64,000 nt of DNA from Lingula anatina (GCF_001039355.2 NW_019774736.1:1-64000), one strand, 5' to 3'. Positions 33,197 to 45,796 are shown, counted from the first letter of the stretch. Notes: a model not told the origin generated them from the letters alone. Numbers and translations: made by a program.

Positions 33197-35421
33197 TCAC
33201 CTTTGGATCTTCTTAAGTTGGTCCATTATTTCTGGAAGATTCTCTACGCTGAAAATATAAAAACAAAATTAGTTCACATTCCATTCTTTACCTTGATATA
33301 AATCTTGGAGAAATGACAAGGATCTACATCGAAGTGTTAAAAATGTAAAAAAAAATGAAAATGAATCAAGACATAAACATTACTTCCTTACAACAACTTG
33401 CAGCCAGAAAAGATAGCAAACACTTATCTCAATCTCAGAATGCTCACGAGGAGAGGCATATAGACTTTTTTGCACACATACACCACACATTATTACAGTT
33501 TTCACAGTAAAAATATAAAGTGTATCAAAGTGAAAAGCGGTCACATAAGTACAGAATGACCCGAATTTTTTCAATGGAGAAAATGATTAATCTTTCCAAT
33601 CCAAAATTTTGAAAAGTTAAGACATTATATTTCTGTGTAGCATTTGTGGTGTTTTTACTGTTACAAAGTAGCCTGCTTTTCAGTTTTGTTGCTTCCACTC
33701 AATGGAAATGCTCTAATTAAAAGAATTTATAACTTAAAAACTACAATGTCAGATTCTTTTCATTTCACCATTTTCCTCACTGAAAAGACTGGGTCATTAT
33801 TGTTTGCTAAAAAAAGATGTTAACAGCTACATAACTAATTCCCTAACATGGCAAAAGTTTTTCTTCCATATGCTACTATGGTATAATAAGCCTAAAGAAA
33901 GAGAAGCTTAGGCTCTATTCCCATAGATTTTAGATCGATCTATCCGCGCGGGGAGTCTCACTAGATTACTTTCGGATAATCCGACTTAAATGTCTGTCCC
34001 GCCTACTACAAGCTGTAAGGGTGTAATTAACTTTCGTGTTCGCCTGGCTGACAGCTACATGTATTTAGCGTGAACCCCCAGGGAATTAGGTCGATCTAAA
34101 GTAGGTCGATCTAATCTATGGAAATGGGGTGTTAGATGCCTATGGCTAACTTGACTGCAATTTTGCAATTCTTTGTGTAATCATTACAAATTTTCTGTAA
34201 GGCAGAGGACCTCTAATGAGAATGGTTTCAGCTCCCCAGAGAATTTTATCATAATCAATATCAGTTAACTAGCCTGATAGCAAATTAATCCCTACATGTA
34301 CAAAACTAGTTTCTGAGTAGTTACAGCATACTCCCCTCAAGCCAGTATACAAGCTCTGTCAAAATTTATGAAATGGTTTAATAGGATGTGTGCTTGGCAA
34401 CTGAAAATTGCAGTCAGTACATTGAAATACAGCACATTAAATGAAACAGACCTCCAAGTCAGAAAAAATTTGATAAGTTGATTAGCAAGAGGCAACCACT
34501 GTTAACAAATCCACAAAAACAAAACATTAACAGCAGCATTAAATTTTTTCTGGGTTCACTTTTAAATTTCTCACATTAACCACATTAGTACCTACATGTA
34601 ATGCATTTGTTTTCCTTTAAAAATATGTGCAAAAAATTATTCTAATTTCCTCCAAATTGTGGTTGGTTGCACTCATTAACCAATTAATCAAACTTAGCAA
34701 AATTAATTTTATTGAAACTTGCAGCAGCAAAACAAAGCTGTGAAGGAGAAAAAAAGTGACAAGTGCACATCTAATCCCCAGACCCTCACTCCTTAGTAGT
34801 TTATTGAGGGAAATCTTACCACCTTCTCTCTATGGCCTCTTGTCTGAAATAATTTGTAAAATCATAAGAGTTACACATATTGAATTCATTGAATTGTTCA
34901 CTCCAATATGAATGTTTCCTGTAAAATTGATGAATTTTTTATCATTTGAATAAGACATGAGAAAAAAGGGAAAAAGTTACATATTTTTATGTTATTTAAT
35001 TTATTGATATTCATTAATTAATATTATTTTTCATTTTTTTGTACCTGTATCCAACCACCATTCAGACATGCATACTTACTGGAACTGTAGATGTGATGTT
35101 GTCAAACCCATTCTTTGTAATGTCTAAAAGCAAGCATAAACATTCATTTGATTTGTAAAGAAATAGGGAGTACATTCAATTTATTTTCAAAAGGCTGAAG
35201 AGATATATTAAAAGGATTCACCTAAAGGCACCAATCTGTTGTAATTGAAGTCAAATACACATCTGCCAATACTCAATTTTAGATGTTATTGAACACTACG
35301 AAAGGAATAGGCTGAATAGAGATCAAATGTATAACATTAGTTGCAAAAAATTAAATACCTGATATGAGTTTTCAACTGCTCCTTCATGGAATGCAAAATT
35401 TTTTGCTGCTTGGGTTAGTGC
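33197..35421 (-). CDS. BORCS7: BORCS7 exons 2-5, alternative haplotype
   Basis: Second allele of the gene at 42212-45502. Exons read leftward: 35359-35421, 35080-35123, 34820-34843 and 33197-33248. All splice sites, the 24-nt exon and the protein sequence are conserved (ALTQAAKNFAFHEGAVENSY, LQFQQEAIERR, VENLPEIMDQLKKIQR). Exon 1 is missing because the block ends at 35527, so this copy should not be counted as a gene. Confidence 0.88.
33912..34131. mobile_element. TTAG-flanked MITE, present in one haplotype only (220 bp)
   Basis: Direct repeat TTAG at 33908-33911 and 34132-34135. Inverted ends share CCATAGATT and AGATCGA(C/T)CTA. The allelic site near 42900 has an uninterrupted AGAAGCTTAGATGCC with a single TTAG, i.e. 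the empty site. No coding capacity. In the BORCS7 intron between exons 4 and 5. Confidence 0.88.
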
Positions 35422-36167
35422 CTAAGAGAAAATAAAATAAAATATTATAAATTAAAAAAATTATAATATCTTCCTGAAGCAACTAGTCCAACAATAGCAA
35501 ATATAATGTACTAGTAACAGTGTATGANGGTTATGTTGAAAAAAAAACAGTTGGACCAAATTCCCACCTATGTTTCAGCTATGATATACTTAAAGTTACA
35601 TATAAAGCAAGATAGATTCCCTGTAACACATAAAAATCACTAAAAATCCTGTATAACATAAAAAAAACTACCAGTTTCTAATAGAAATCAAATATGCTAA
35701 AGGATAACCCAAATTAATTACTCAGTCAGCCAATAAAAGTTGTTAAAACTGCACCTTTTTCAAACTTCTGGTCGTAAACTTGACCTATTTATCTGTTCCT
35801 CCAGTTCTTACAAGTCTGCCTAGTAACCTAGTAATGTATGATGCATTACTGTTGGGCATGCAATAGCAAAATTATTCAAATAAAAGTTGGCAGAAATGGC
35901 CAAGGGTTATATATAGCACAGAAAAGAAGTAGAAAATATCTGTTCATACATCATATTGGGATATTTGGGATGTATTAAGTGATATTCTTTGGCATTTCTT
36001 TAAGTTATGTAATTTGAAACTCTGTGGTGGCATTTGATAGGGTTTAGTGGCAATGATTTGACATGTCAGCTTGCTACAAATACATGTTTTAATATTCTGA
36101 TTATGATTGCTTAACACTCCTCAGTAGTATTATATAAAACATGTTTTTTTCTCTTTCTTTTTGCTAG

Positions 36168-39100
36168 GATGACTTTGACCAGGAGGTCGCTATAACTCTG
36201 GCCACATGTCTCTGTCAGCTTCTTGTCAATCAACTCAATAATAATCTTTTTCCACAAGTTGTAGACGAGGAGTCCGTGGAAGATTCAATAGGATCACCTT
36301 TATTTGTGCTATTTAGGTAAAATACATGATATCATATGATTTTTTAAAAGTTTTACCTGTGGCTAAGGTTTTCTGTTAGACTTATATTTGCATCACCTTT
36401 TATTGTTAGGTAGATAGATAGAATCTTGTTCATTATGTCAGTTTTCTTAAATTTACAGAAATTTATGTCAAACTCCAGAGGAAGATCCTAGTCGGCAGCC
36501 TTTACTTACATTAATTGGTGAAATGTATGCCAAGCAATCTAGAATAGGCTATTATATGCTTTACTACTTAAAAGTAGGGTAAGTATCGTATAAGTGTATT
36601 TTATTAGTATTACTTTGTCAGAAAATATGCAATAATTCATGAATCATCAGAGCTCTTGCATTGCATTTGCTTTGATAAGCACAATGAAAGATTTTATTAC
36701 TTAAAATCAAATTGTCTTAAGAATACAATATTGTTGTATGTCTGTTTGGCATGTTTCTTGATTATTTTTCAGGAAAATTGTGGATGACAAGATGTCAACA
36801 TACAAAGATTTTTGCAAAACTTTAGAAAACAGAGATATTGAGTCCTGTTTAATGACAGACCTAAGAGTAAGTGCCTTTCATTAAGTTCCCAAATAAATAT
36901 GAGAACTGTCTCAGTTACAACAACATTTTTTTTCTGTAGGTTAATTAGATTCAATAAACAGGTGAGTGTTTGTCAGCACATGTTCAGTTCCAACATTTTA
37001 GGGGGTAGGAGGGGGGTTATCACCTGACAATGAACCACAGTTGTATGTCATTAGTACACTACTTTATAACTGTACAAATATTTTAATTATGAGAAGCATT
37101 TATATGTTATATTTTGTTAGATGTTCCCTCTAAAATATTATTCTGTTGTTGTAGTTATGTCAAGAGGATGACGTGCGATTGTTCACCTATCTCATCCCAG
37201 ACATCTATACTCAGGTAAGACTATTGTTAACAGTCATTATGCATTTGGTCTTTTTAGTTGATATACTGTATTATATAACATCATTATAGATATCATGAAA
37301 AGGACTAAATGTTACTTTAAAATCTCAAACATTACATATCTATCTTCATTTTAGTTTCCAAATATTGCAATTGGGAGTGCAGAGCTTCTTCATCTTATTG
37401 TGTCTTCCATTGATGGCTCTCAGGTAACTTGATATTACAGAAGATAGCAAAAGATGTATATATTCAGATAACATGCAATGTTTAGTGCTGATGTTGACAG
37501 CTAATTCTCTTTAGGGATGTCAGGAAGAAGCCTGGTGTTGTATTTTACAACATTAGAAGAAAGTTAACTTGTTCTCTCTTAAGATGGAATTGCACTGATT
37601 ACATTTTGGCCTAAGGCTGAAGTACTAGATGGTATGGAACTGTAAATGTCTGCTTTATATTTCTGATAAGTAGCAAATATTACCACTTCAACATAACAGG
37701 AAACTAACAGGTTTTTGGTTTTACAGCTTCAGGATCTAGTATGTCAAATACTCCAGGGGCATCTCATCATGTTCAGGAAAGACTCATTCCTCTCTATTCT
37801 AAGTAAGTGAAAAGCAACACAGCAATGTATATTTCCATTTCATTTGTGTTCACAGTTTGCCTTAGCCAGATTGAAAATGATTGGCTGCATTTCCAAGTTT
37901 TAAGTTTGATATAACAAATGGTCTATTTATAATTATAATGATGATAATTATTGTAACTTAAACTATTATTATTGATTTTTGTTAAATAAACACCTGAATA
38001 TTTTGGTAATTTAGCAGCAGCAGCTCAATAATTTCTTTCAATTGTACTAAAACCCAATGACTGATTTAACACTTTAAAAGTCAACATTGCAGATGCCAGT
38101 TTAGAATGGGAGACAATAGAGCAATACTTTCTTTGGCAGCTTATAGCAGCACACAACATACCTGTGGAGCACATCATGCCAATTCTTCCAAAGTTAGAGT
38201 TCCAAAGTAAGATTATTTTTGTAAGACACTAACTGCCATTAAGATCCACCTCATCATTTTTAAGAGAAAGAAATTTATAAATGCTTAAAATATCCTCTTA
38301 AAGCACCCTTTCCAGACTCATTAAATTTATCATTTTAGCTCATGCAGAAGCCTTGTCAAGCATCCTTATACAGCTGAAGCAGGAATGGTGAGTCCATGAA
38401 AAACACTTAGATTTAGATATATGTACCTTAATGTATCGTTTTATTGAGCTCAGTTCATTTACTTTTTATGTAAATATACTTAAAATCCAGAGGCCAATAC
38501 TATGGTGTATGACATGTCAGTGGTCCATGCCATCAGCAAAGTGCAGGTAACGAACTCCTGCATTGGACACAAAATAACAGCATAAAACTGAATGCCACAA
38601 ATACCAAGAGCATGACCATAAATTTTACACATACACCAGACCTTCCACCAATAGTTATTATTGTTATTATTATGTCAGTGGTGATAAAAATATCAGTGAA
38701 TGCAATGTTAAGTGAAGTGAATGTTTTATGTATTTCAGCCCTTCTGCAGAATTGCTAAGGCCAATATTTTGCCGTGAGTGCAAGAAGCATGACTACTTCT
38801 CTGTGTCCATACTTAAATATTGGGCCCAAGAATATGAAGATAAACTGGCAGATTTGGTGCTTGCTCAAATATCCAAGTCAAATCCATCCACACCAAACAG
38901 GAAAAGGCAAAGGTACAGCTTACAGTCATTTAACGTATAACTTTTTGCAAAGTTAATACTGCTTTCTTGAGCTATATGAACTGGCTTTTACGTTCAGCAT
39001 TTGGTTTGGTTTGTTTTAATGTATTCTTTTCAGCAAACTGATACATGTATAATCTAGTCTGTAAGTGTATTTTCAAGAAATAATAAAGAAATTTTTATAT

Positions 39101-41290
39101 TTCCAGAAGTACATCAACAAGTATATCAGCAAACAAAAAGGAGAATCCAACAATTGAACAAACTCTGTCTCACTTAGATCACATGAGACAAGTTTGTCGA
39201 AATATTTCATGTAAGTGTAAAAATTTTATTAACTACTATAGAGTTCATTAATTTCATAATTATTTCTTTTCAATAGTGAATTTTAATAGGATTTGTTAAA
39301 ACTATTACGGATTTATTGTATTTATATTTATTTTCCAGTCATTACACATGAATCAATGCAACAGGCTCTCCAGTATGTTCAGTGTAATTGCACAGATTCA
39401 ATAAAGATGAAGTAAGTGAATTCCAGTTTCTGTGTATGTGTCATTCAACAGAAAAAAAGTCTAGGCAAATTTGAATATTTCACCATCTGGCCAAAGGGGC
39501 TAAGTACTTAGGATATATGTAATAAACCACCCCACCTCCCACCCTTTCTCGGTGTGTGTCACTTAAAGGGATAATAACTCTTCGTATCAGATCTATATTT
39601 CACAATAAAAACATTGTGAATAACTCAAAGCAATATAATATATTGTTTTACCACAAAAATGGCAGTTATAGCCATTATTCTGATATCTGAGCTTGTCTTT
39701 AGACCACGTGACCTCCATTGATGGCTATACTCTGTTAAAATCGCTTAAAGTCATAATAACTCTTCGTTTTGGCCAAAAATTGGATTTTCCTGGAGTAAAC
39801 GGCAATTTTCCCGCACTCACCAATGGTCAGCGTCCCCTTTCCTGCATTCAAAGTTAATCCAGGGTTTTTTTCCTAAACGTACGGTTTTTTGTTAAAATCT
39901 CTTAAGTGATTTTAACTGACGGAGCCCTCTCTAACATAGCATATCGAGCGGGGTTTTCTGATGACCTATTTAAAACCGCGGGAAAAGCAAACAACAACAA
40001 CACTTTATTGCAATAAAATAAGATTCATACGATATAATCGTCTTAATTGCTCATATTCACAACGTGTGCAGTTCTGGGCTTTTCGTTATCCGACACACTG
40101 TACAAAAACTCGCAACTTACGTCTGAGGATTGTGTCATGCGCCTGTGTTATTTTGGTCTCGACTGCACGCGAGAATCCGCGTGATGCGCCAAAATCCTTG
40201 GCAACGAAAGCCTTGATGACCGGGAAAAAAGGCACCGAAAGCCCTATTGACAAGCACAGTTTTTAGTTTTACTACAATAACAGCCGTTTTAGTGGTGAAA
40301 TGCAATATAATATATTTCCGTGTGTTGTTTAGAATGTATTTCTTGCGGAATTTTGAATCTCAAAGGAAGAGTTATTATTGCTTTAAGAGATTTTAAGAAA
40401 AAACCAAACTTCTTAGAAAAAAAAACAGGGACTAACTTTGAATGTAAAAATGGATTCATTAACCATTGGTAAGTATGGGAAAATTGTTGTTTACTCCAGG
40501 AAAATTCATTTTTTGGCTGAAACGAAGAGTTATTATCCCTTTAACTCCCGAAGTCTATCAGTGGTCATGTTGTGCTGAACAACATCAAGGCATATTGCAT
40601 GTCCAATGCCAGATTATTATTCACATTTTCACTGAATTTAGCCTGAAGAAGTATGGCAAATTATTGGCCTTGGCACTCAGGGCCGATCTAACCCCTCTCA
40701 CACCACTTCCCTTCTCTGATTATGTGGATCTGCCAGTGGGTGTTATTTTGCATGTTCAGTATGTAAAGTTTAGTGTTTAGTGCCAGATGATTTAAATGGC
40801 ACATGAACTACAGCCAGTCTCTATATTTCAGGTATGGTGATTTATTAGCCTTAGCAGAAGATTTTGAAGATGTAAAAACCACACGTGTTCTCAGAGGACG
40901 AACTAAAGCCAATACTAGTCCCAAACCAACTGCCAGCAAGCAGAAGAAATCACCAGCCCAAGCACCAAGTGATAGCTCTTCAGAGAGTAGCGAGGTCAGA
41001 ATTTTCTTTTGAATTATAAGTCAGATCAACAATAGAACTAGGATGCTCTTTAATTCTTATTTCAGATTTAAGTTCTAATCTCCCAGATTAGTTAAACAGT
41101 GGTCTAACAACATATAAATACTTTTAAATGCTTAGTCATAATAATGAAGTGACTTTACTAAATATCATCTAGATAAACCAATATCTTATTTATAATTTTT
41201 TTTGCTAATTTACAGGATGAAATTGTCAAACCAAAAACAAAGAAGAGGAAACGAGGAGCAACACCACTTGATGAAGATGAAGATGATTGA
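36168..41290 (+). CDS. INTS3: INTS3 3' half (exons 17-29), same haplotype as the 5' part
   Basis: Exons: 36168-36316, 36459-36578, 36773-36866, 37155-37214, 37355-37423, 37727-37802, 38093-38206, 38339-38387, 38739-38912, 39107-39210, 39339-39411, 40832-40994 and 41216-41290 (stop TGA). Exon lengths and phases equal those of the alternative haplotype. The start of this piece overlaps the end of the 5' contig, so exons 1-16 plus these 13 form the true gene: 956 residues, or about 1,020 with the segment missing at 23656, against about 1,040 in human. The C-terminal tail is basic then acidic. The intron before exon 28 holds the nested TTAA elements. Confidence 0.92.
39567..40540. mobile_element. 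TTAA-type MITE copy 3, split by a nested element
   Basis: Allelic to 31151-31480. TTAA at 39563-39566 and 40541-40544, with the same ends and the same outer sequence. It is interrupted at its central TTAA by 39749-40382. Confidence 0.88.
39749..40382. mobile_element. Nested TTAA element, 634 bp, one haplotype only
   Basis: TTAA at 39745-39748 and 40383-40386 flanks ends AGTCATAATAACTCTTCG and GAAGAGTTATTATTGCT, relatives of the host MITE ends. The site is the central TTAA of the host palindrome. The inside keeps a strand-inverted relative of the host's TTTGGCC ... TTACTCCAGGAAAA region at its left, then about 500 bp of less AT-rich sequence not found in the short copies. It may be closer to the full-length parent, but no transposase frame is recognised. 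Confidence 0.85.
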
Positions 41291-41761
41291 GGAATTGAAC
41301 AAAGAAATTTTAATCTTAAAAATACTTTTTTAAATCTTGCTGGAGAGAAAAAAATAATGATGATTACATATGGCAATACTTCCACAGTCATTTTCAATGG
41401 TGCATTGCTTTAATAGTGTATACCATACCATGCATCAGTAGATTTATTGAATGCACATAGTGCAGCAGTTGATTTTCTGGTTTGAGAAGAAGCCATAACT
41501 GTTACAATAACTTTTAGTGGTGATCAAGTTTTGAATATAATAAACTTTCCAGGTTGTAACTGTGAATGTCATGTGTATAGCATATTTAATTTTTCAACAT
41601 ATACAGTACCTTTGTGTCCACAGAAGACTGGCTTGACCAATATTACGTTTTACATGTATAAAGCCAGGAAAAGTGTACATTTTCAAAGTTTATATTGGTT
41701 TTCTGTCTTTGTAATTTACAAAAACATAAGTGCAATTGAAAAGCACTTTGTTCAGCAATTA

Positions 41762-41767
41762 AATAAA
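41762..41767 (+). terminator. INTS3 poly(A) signal
   Basis: AATAAA 472 bp after the stop, at the same relative place as in the alternative haplotype. Confidence 0.6.
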
Positions 41768-42003
41768 GATATCTTTTTGCATTTATTTTTTTCTGGGCTT
41801 CTTGTAGTTGGTTATTGCAGTGAATCACGGAGGTGAAATTTCTCAAATTGCTTCAAATTTATATAAATATTTATCAAGGTCAAATTGAGGTTCAGCAACA
41901 TGTTAATTACACAACACTAATATTCTGAAACTTGAGAGATGGGTTAGGGTAGGTTGAAGAAAACTTCTTTTACTTCCTTGTGTTAAGTTTTTGCCTGTCA
42001 GGT

Positions 42004-42009
42004 TTTATT
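42004..42009 (-). terminator. Candidate BORCS7 poly(A) signal
   Basis: TTTATT on the plus strand, AATAAA on the minus, about 200 bp after the BORCS7 stop. It lies about 240 bp from the INTS3 signal, so the two genes end tail to tail. Confidence 0.4.
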
Positions 42010-42211
42010 CAACCAACACTTCTTTTAAAAAATGAATCTCAAATATTTACAATTACAGTATAAGTCCTCCAATATTACAAGGAGTTCATTTTAGCAGTTC
42101 AATGTGGAGCACAGTGTATCTGAGTGATTCCCATTTTACTTGCTATATTGCACAACGCCACAAAAATTCCTTTCAAAAACCCCTTTGTCTTCTGTTACAC
42201 TTGAATGAATG

Positions 42212-44401
42212 TCACCTTTGGATCTTTTTAAGTTGGTCCATAATTTCTGGAAGATTCTCTACACTGAAAATACAAAAACAAAATTAGTTACAGATTTCAT
42301 TCTTGATATAAATCTTGGAGAAATGACAAGGGTCTACATTGAAGTGTTAAAAATGTAAAAACATAAAAAAGCTTTGAAAATGAATCAAGACAAACATTAC
42401 TTCCTCACAACATCTTGCAGCCAGAAAAGAAAGCAAACACTTATCTCAGAATGCTCATCAGGAGAGGCATACAGACTTTTTTTTTTCACATATACACCAC
42501 ATACTACAGTTTTCACAGTAAAGATACAAAGTGTCAGAATGACCGGATTTTTTTTTCAATGGGGAAAATGATTAATCTTTCCAATCCAATTTTGGAATGG
42601 TAAGACATTAATATTCTGTGTAGCATTTGTGTTGTTTTTACTGTTACACAGTAGCCTGCTTTTCAGTTTTGTTGCTTCCACTCAAAGGAAATGTTCTAAT
42701 GAAAAGAATTTAAAAATAACTACAATGTCAGATTCTTTTCATTTCACCATTTTCCTCACTGAAAGGACTGAGTCATTATTGTTTGCAAAAATGCACATAT
42801 TTTAAGATTTCAACAGCTACATAACTAATTTCCTAACATGGCGAAAGTTTTTCTTCCTGTATGCCACTATGGTATAATAAGCCTTAAGAAAGAGAAGCTT
42901 AGATGCCAATGGTTAACTTGACTGCAACTTTGCAATTCTTTGTGTAATCATTACCAATTTTCTATAAGGTAGAGGACCTCTAATGAGAATGGTTTCAGCT
43001 CCCCAGAAAACTTTATCATAATCAATATCAGTTAACTAGCCTGATAGCAAATTAATCCCTACATGTACAAGACTAGTTTCTGAGTAGTTACAACATACTC
43101 CCTTCAACCCAGTATATAATCTCTGTCAAAATTTATGAAATGGTTGAATAGCATGTAAGCTTGGCAAAGGAAAATTGCAGTCAGTACATTGAAACAGCAC
43201 ATTAAATGAAACAGACCTCCAAGTCAGAAAAAAATATGGTAAGTTGATTAGCAAGAGGCAACCACTGTAAACAAATCCACAAAAACAAAACATTAACAGC
43301 AGCATTAAATTTTTTCTGGGTTCACTTTTAAATTTCTTACATTAACCACATTAATACCTAATGCATTTGTTTTCCTTTAAAAAATAGGTGCAAAAAATGA
43401 TTCTAATTTCCTCCAAATTGTGGTTGGTTGTACTCATTAACCAATTAACCAAATTTGTCTGGCCTTAGCAAAATTAATTTTATTGAAACTTGAAGCAGCA
43501 AAACAAAGCTATGAAGGAGAAAAAAGTGAAAAGTGCACATCTAATCCCCAGACCCTCACTCGTTAGTAGTTTACTGAGGGAAATCTTACCACCTTCTCTC
43601 TATGGCCTCTTGTCTGAAATTTATTTGTAAAGTCATAAGAGTTACACATATTGAATTCATTGAATTTTTCACTCCAATATGAATGTTTCCTGTAAAATTG
43701 AAGAATTTTTTATCATTTGAATAAGACATGAGAAAAAAAGGGAAAAAGTTACATATATTTATGTTATTAAATTTACTGATATTCATTAATTAATATTATT
43801 TTTCATTTTTTTTGTACCTGTATCAAACCACCATTCAGACATGCATACTTACTGGAACTGTAGATGTGATGTTGTCAAACCCATTCTTTGTAATGTCTAA
43901 AAGTAAGCATAAACATTCATTTGATTTGTAAAGAAACAGGGAGTACATTCAATTTATTTTCAAAAGACTGAAGAGATATACTGTATTAAAAGGATAAACT
44001 ATTAAGGCACCAATCTGTTGTAATTGAAGTCAAATACACATCTGCCAATACTCAATTTTAGATGTTATTGAACACTACGAAAGGAATAGGCTGAATAGAA
44101 ATCAAATGTATAACATTAGTTGCAAAAAATGAAATACCTGATATGAGTTTTCAACTGCTCCTTCATGGAATGCAAAATTCTTTGCTGCTTGGGTTAGTGC
44201 CTAAGAGAAAATAAAATAAAATATTATAAATTAAAAAAATTATTATATCTTCCTGAAGAATCTAGTCCAACAATAGCAAATTTAATGTGCTAGTAATATA
44301 TCTCACTGAGCTGCTACAAAAATTTGCTTTGTTGAAGATACATGTACATGTTCCATGTTCTTCACACCCACCTTTCCATTCCCCAAGAGAGAGAGAGAGA
44401 G

Positions 44402-44446
<45 letters not shown>

Positions 44447-44857
44447 ACAGTTCTTATGTCCAAAGTGAGGTATGTTGATATGCACATAAATAGCATTTGT
44501 TCTGTGTGTGTTTCTTAAAGAAAATGCAATCGAAATGCAATCTTAGGAAAAGGAGAGACGGTATTTTGAAGTAACGTCGATGGACGACAGTGGCTCAAAT
44601 AACGTTAGGTATATCAGAAAATTTTTCAAACTGTTCAGAAAATTATAATACTCATATCTTCTGAAAGGTAATGCTTAAAACAGATGAATTCTTTTGGAAT
44701 TTTTAAAATATTCCGACAAGCAACAAAGATATTGAAGTTTTTTAACTGCAAAATTTCACCAAAAGGGTCCACACTTTTCAGCTAAAAACCTGTGACCACT
44801 GACCAGCAGTGATCACTCAGTTGTAGCTGCAGCTTAAACTGCTTGTGACCAATTAGG

Positions 44858-44909
<52 letters not shown>

Positions 44910-45502
44910 TTTAATTTTAAGGGGGTGGGTTTATAAATCACATTTTATTAGCGATTTTAATTTAATTGTTAGGTATTATGAAAACAAAAAGAATCAGTCA
45001 AGATGATAAGATACCATTGGAACTGTATATAGTGAATTTCGATGAAGTTTAGGAAGTTTCTTACGGTAATAGTTCCAAAGTCATATTAATCTAAAATTAA
45101 AAGTACATGTACAGTATTTATTTAGTATATTAAAAATAGCTGGTATAAGCTAGTAATGCAGCTGCCTTAGACAACACTAAGCTGCCAACGGCTAGTGAAT
45201 CTAAAAACCACAGGTTTTAGATCCATGCAGGTGAGATACCAGCAGACGTACTGGTACATGTTCAAGATAGATTCTACCAATGACTGACATTGCCAATGAC
45301 AAAAATGTCTCAAGCCGAAATCAAAAGCTAAAAGCGAAACAGTGTTAGTTTCCCAGATTTACTTTGCTATGTTCTAATATACCTCGGTTGATTTAGAAAC
45401 TTTCAAAACTTGTCGTGCCAGAGACCCTGCATCGCAGACTGTCGTAGTTATTTTCTCTTGAAGGCGAGCCTTCGTTTCCTGATTCCAGTTGCTGGAAGCC
45501 AT
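42212..45502 (-). CDS. BORCS7: BLOC-1-related complex subunit 7
   Basis: BORC recruits Arl8 to lysosomes and drives their movement toward the cell edge. Five exons read leftward and join in phase: 45383-45502, 44138-44200, 43853-43896, 43590-43613 (24 nt) and 42212-42263, giving 100 residues against about 105 in human. The start MASSNWNQETKARLQEKITT lies in exon 1; then LARQVLKVSKSTE, QAAKNFAFHEGAVENSYQ, TLQRMGLTTSHLQFQQEAIE and VENLPEIMDQLKKIQR. Vertebrate BORCS7 has LLTEKVTT, LTKQVLKGSRSSELL, QAARNM, THLQYQQEAI and LQDQLNHLL in the same order. It is a small helical protein with no membrane segment. Exons 2-5 have an allelic copy at 33197-35421. Confidence 0.9.
44391..44446. repeat. (GA)n(GT)n compound microsatellite
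   Basis: About eight GA units followed by about twenty GT units, in BORCS7 intron 1. Confidence 0.95.
44450..44618. repeat. Direct repeat unit A (partner 45797-46042)
   Basis: ATGTTGATATGCAC, AAATAGCATTTGTTCTGTGT and CAAATAACGTTAG blocks recur in the same order at 45797-46042. The partner contains an extra LINE-like tail. Unit A lies in BORCS7 intron 1, unit B upstream of exon 1, so the two bracket the first exon. Confidence 0.75.
44863..44908. repeat. (GT)n microsatellite
   Basis: About 22 GT units in BORCS7 intron 1. Confidence 0.95.
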
Positions 45503-45565
45503 ATTTGTTTATGTCGTAATATTGTGTATTGTATACTGTCACAGCCACTGCTCCTTTTAACCTTT

Positions 45566-45575
45566 ATCGCGAGAG
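45566..45575. promoter_or_regulatory. TCTCGCGA-type promoter motif upstream of BORCS7
   Basis: ATCGCGAGAG, the reverse of CTCTCGCGAT, about 65 bp upstream of the BORCS7 start codon. TCTCGCGAGA is a known animal core-promoter palindrome; here one half is imperfect. Function is inferred from position. Confidence 0.35.
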
Positions 45576-45796
45576 ATATATTCATGTCTGTATAAAGTAA
45601 CTATATCCAAGATTTTATCTAAAAGGTAGTATCTAATTATTAAAAAAGCACATCTTAAACGAGCACAAATGAATATTAATCTGTGTCACGAAGTACTCTC
45701 TTTTTAAGTACCCATTTCCGCCAAATTAGTTGACCTAGAAAAATAGCTGGCCGAAGCAATTTTAAAAGATGTATAGACGTCCCATTCACTATAAAC

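Larger units (their letters stand above)
27110..35527. other. Misplaced alternative haplotype block (haplotig)
   Basis: Bounded by single Ns at 27109 and 35528. The block aligns end to end with 35529-44280 at high similarity in exons, introns, 3' UTRs and intergenic DNA, with scattered substitutions, small indels and two transposon presence/absence differences. This is the pattern of two alleles, not of an old gene duplication. Confidence 0.88.

Noticed and set aside
27029-36316. Triplicated INTS3 exon 17 as a biological exon duplication
   Set aside because: The copies sit on either side of single Ns, and the first and third are identical over the contig overlap; assembly error explains all three.
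39961-40266. 101-codon ORF inside the nested TTAA element as a transposase
   Set aside because: No DDE or DNA-binding motif; basic, Arg-rich composition over a short length looks like chance.
45410-45595. Plus-strand 61-codon ORF over BORCS7 exon 1
   Set aside because: Antisense shadow; the minus strand carries the BORCS7 start with homology and correct splicing.
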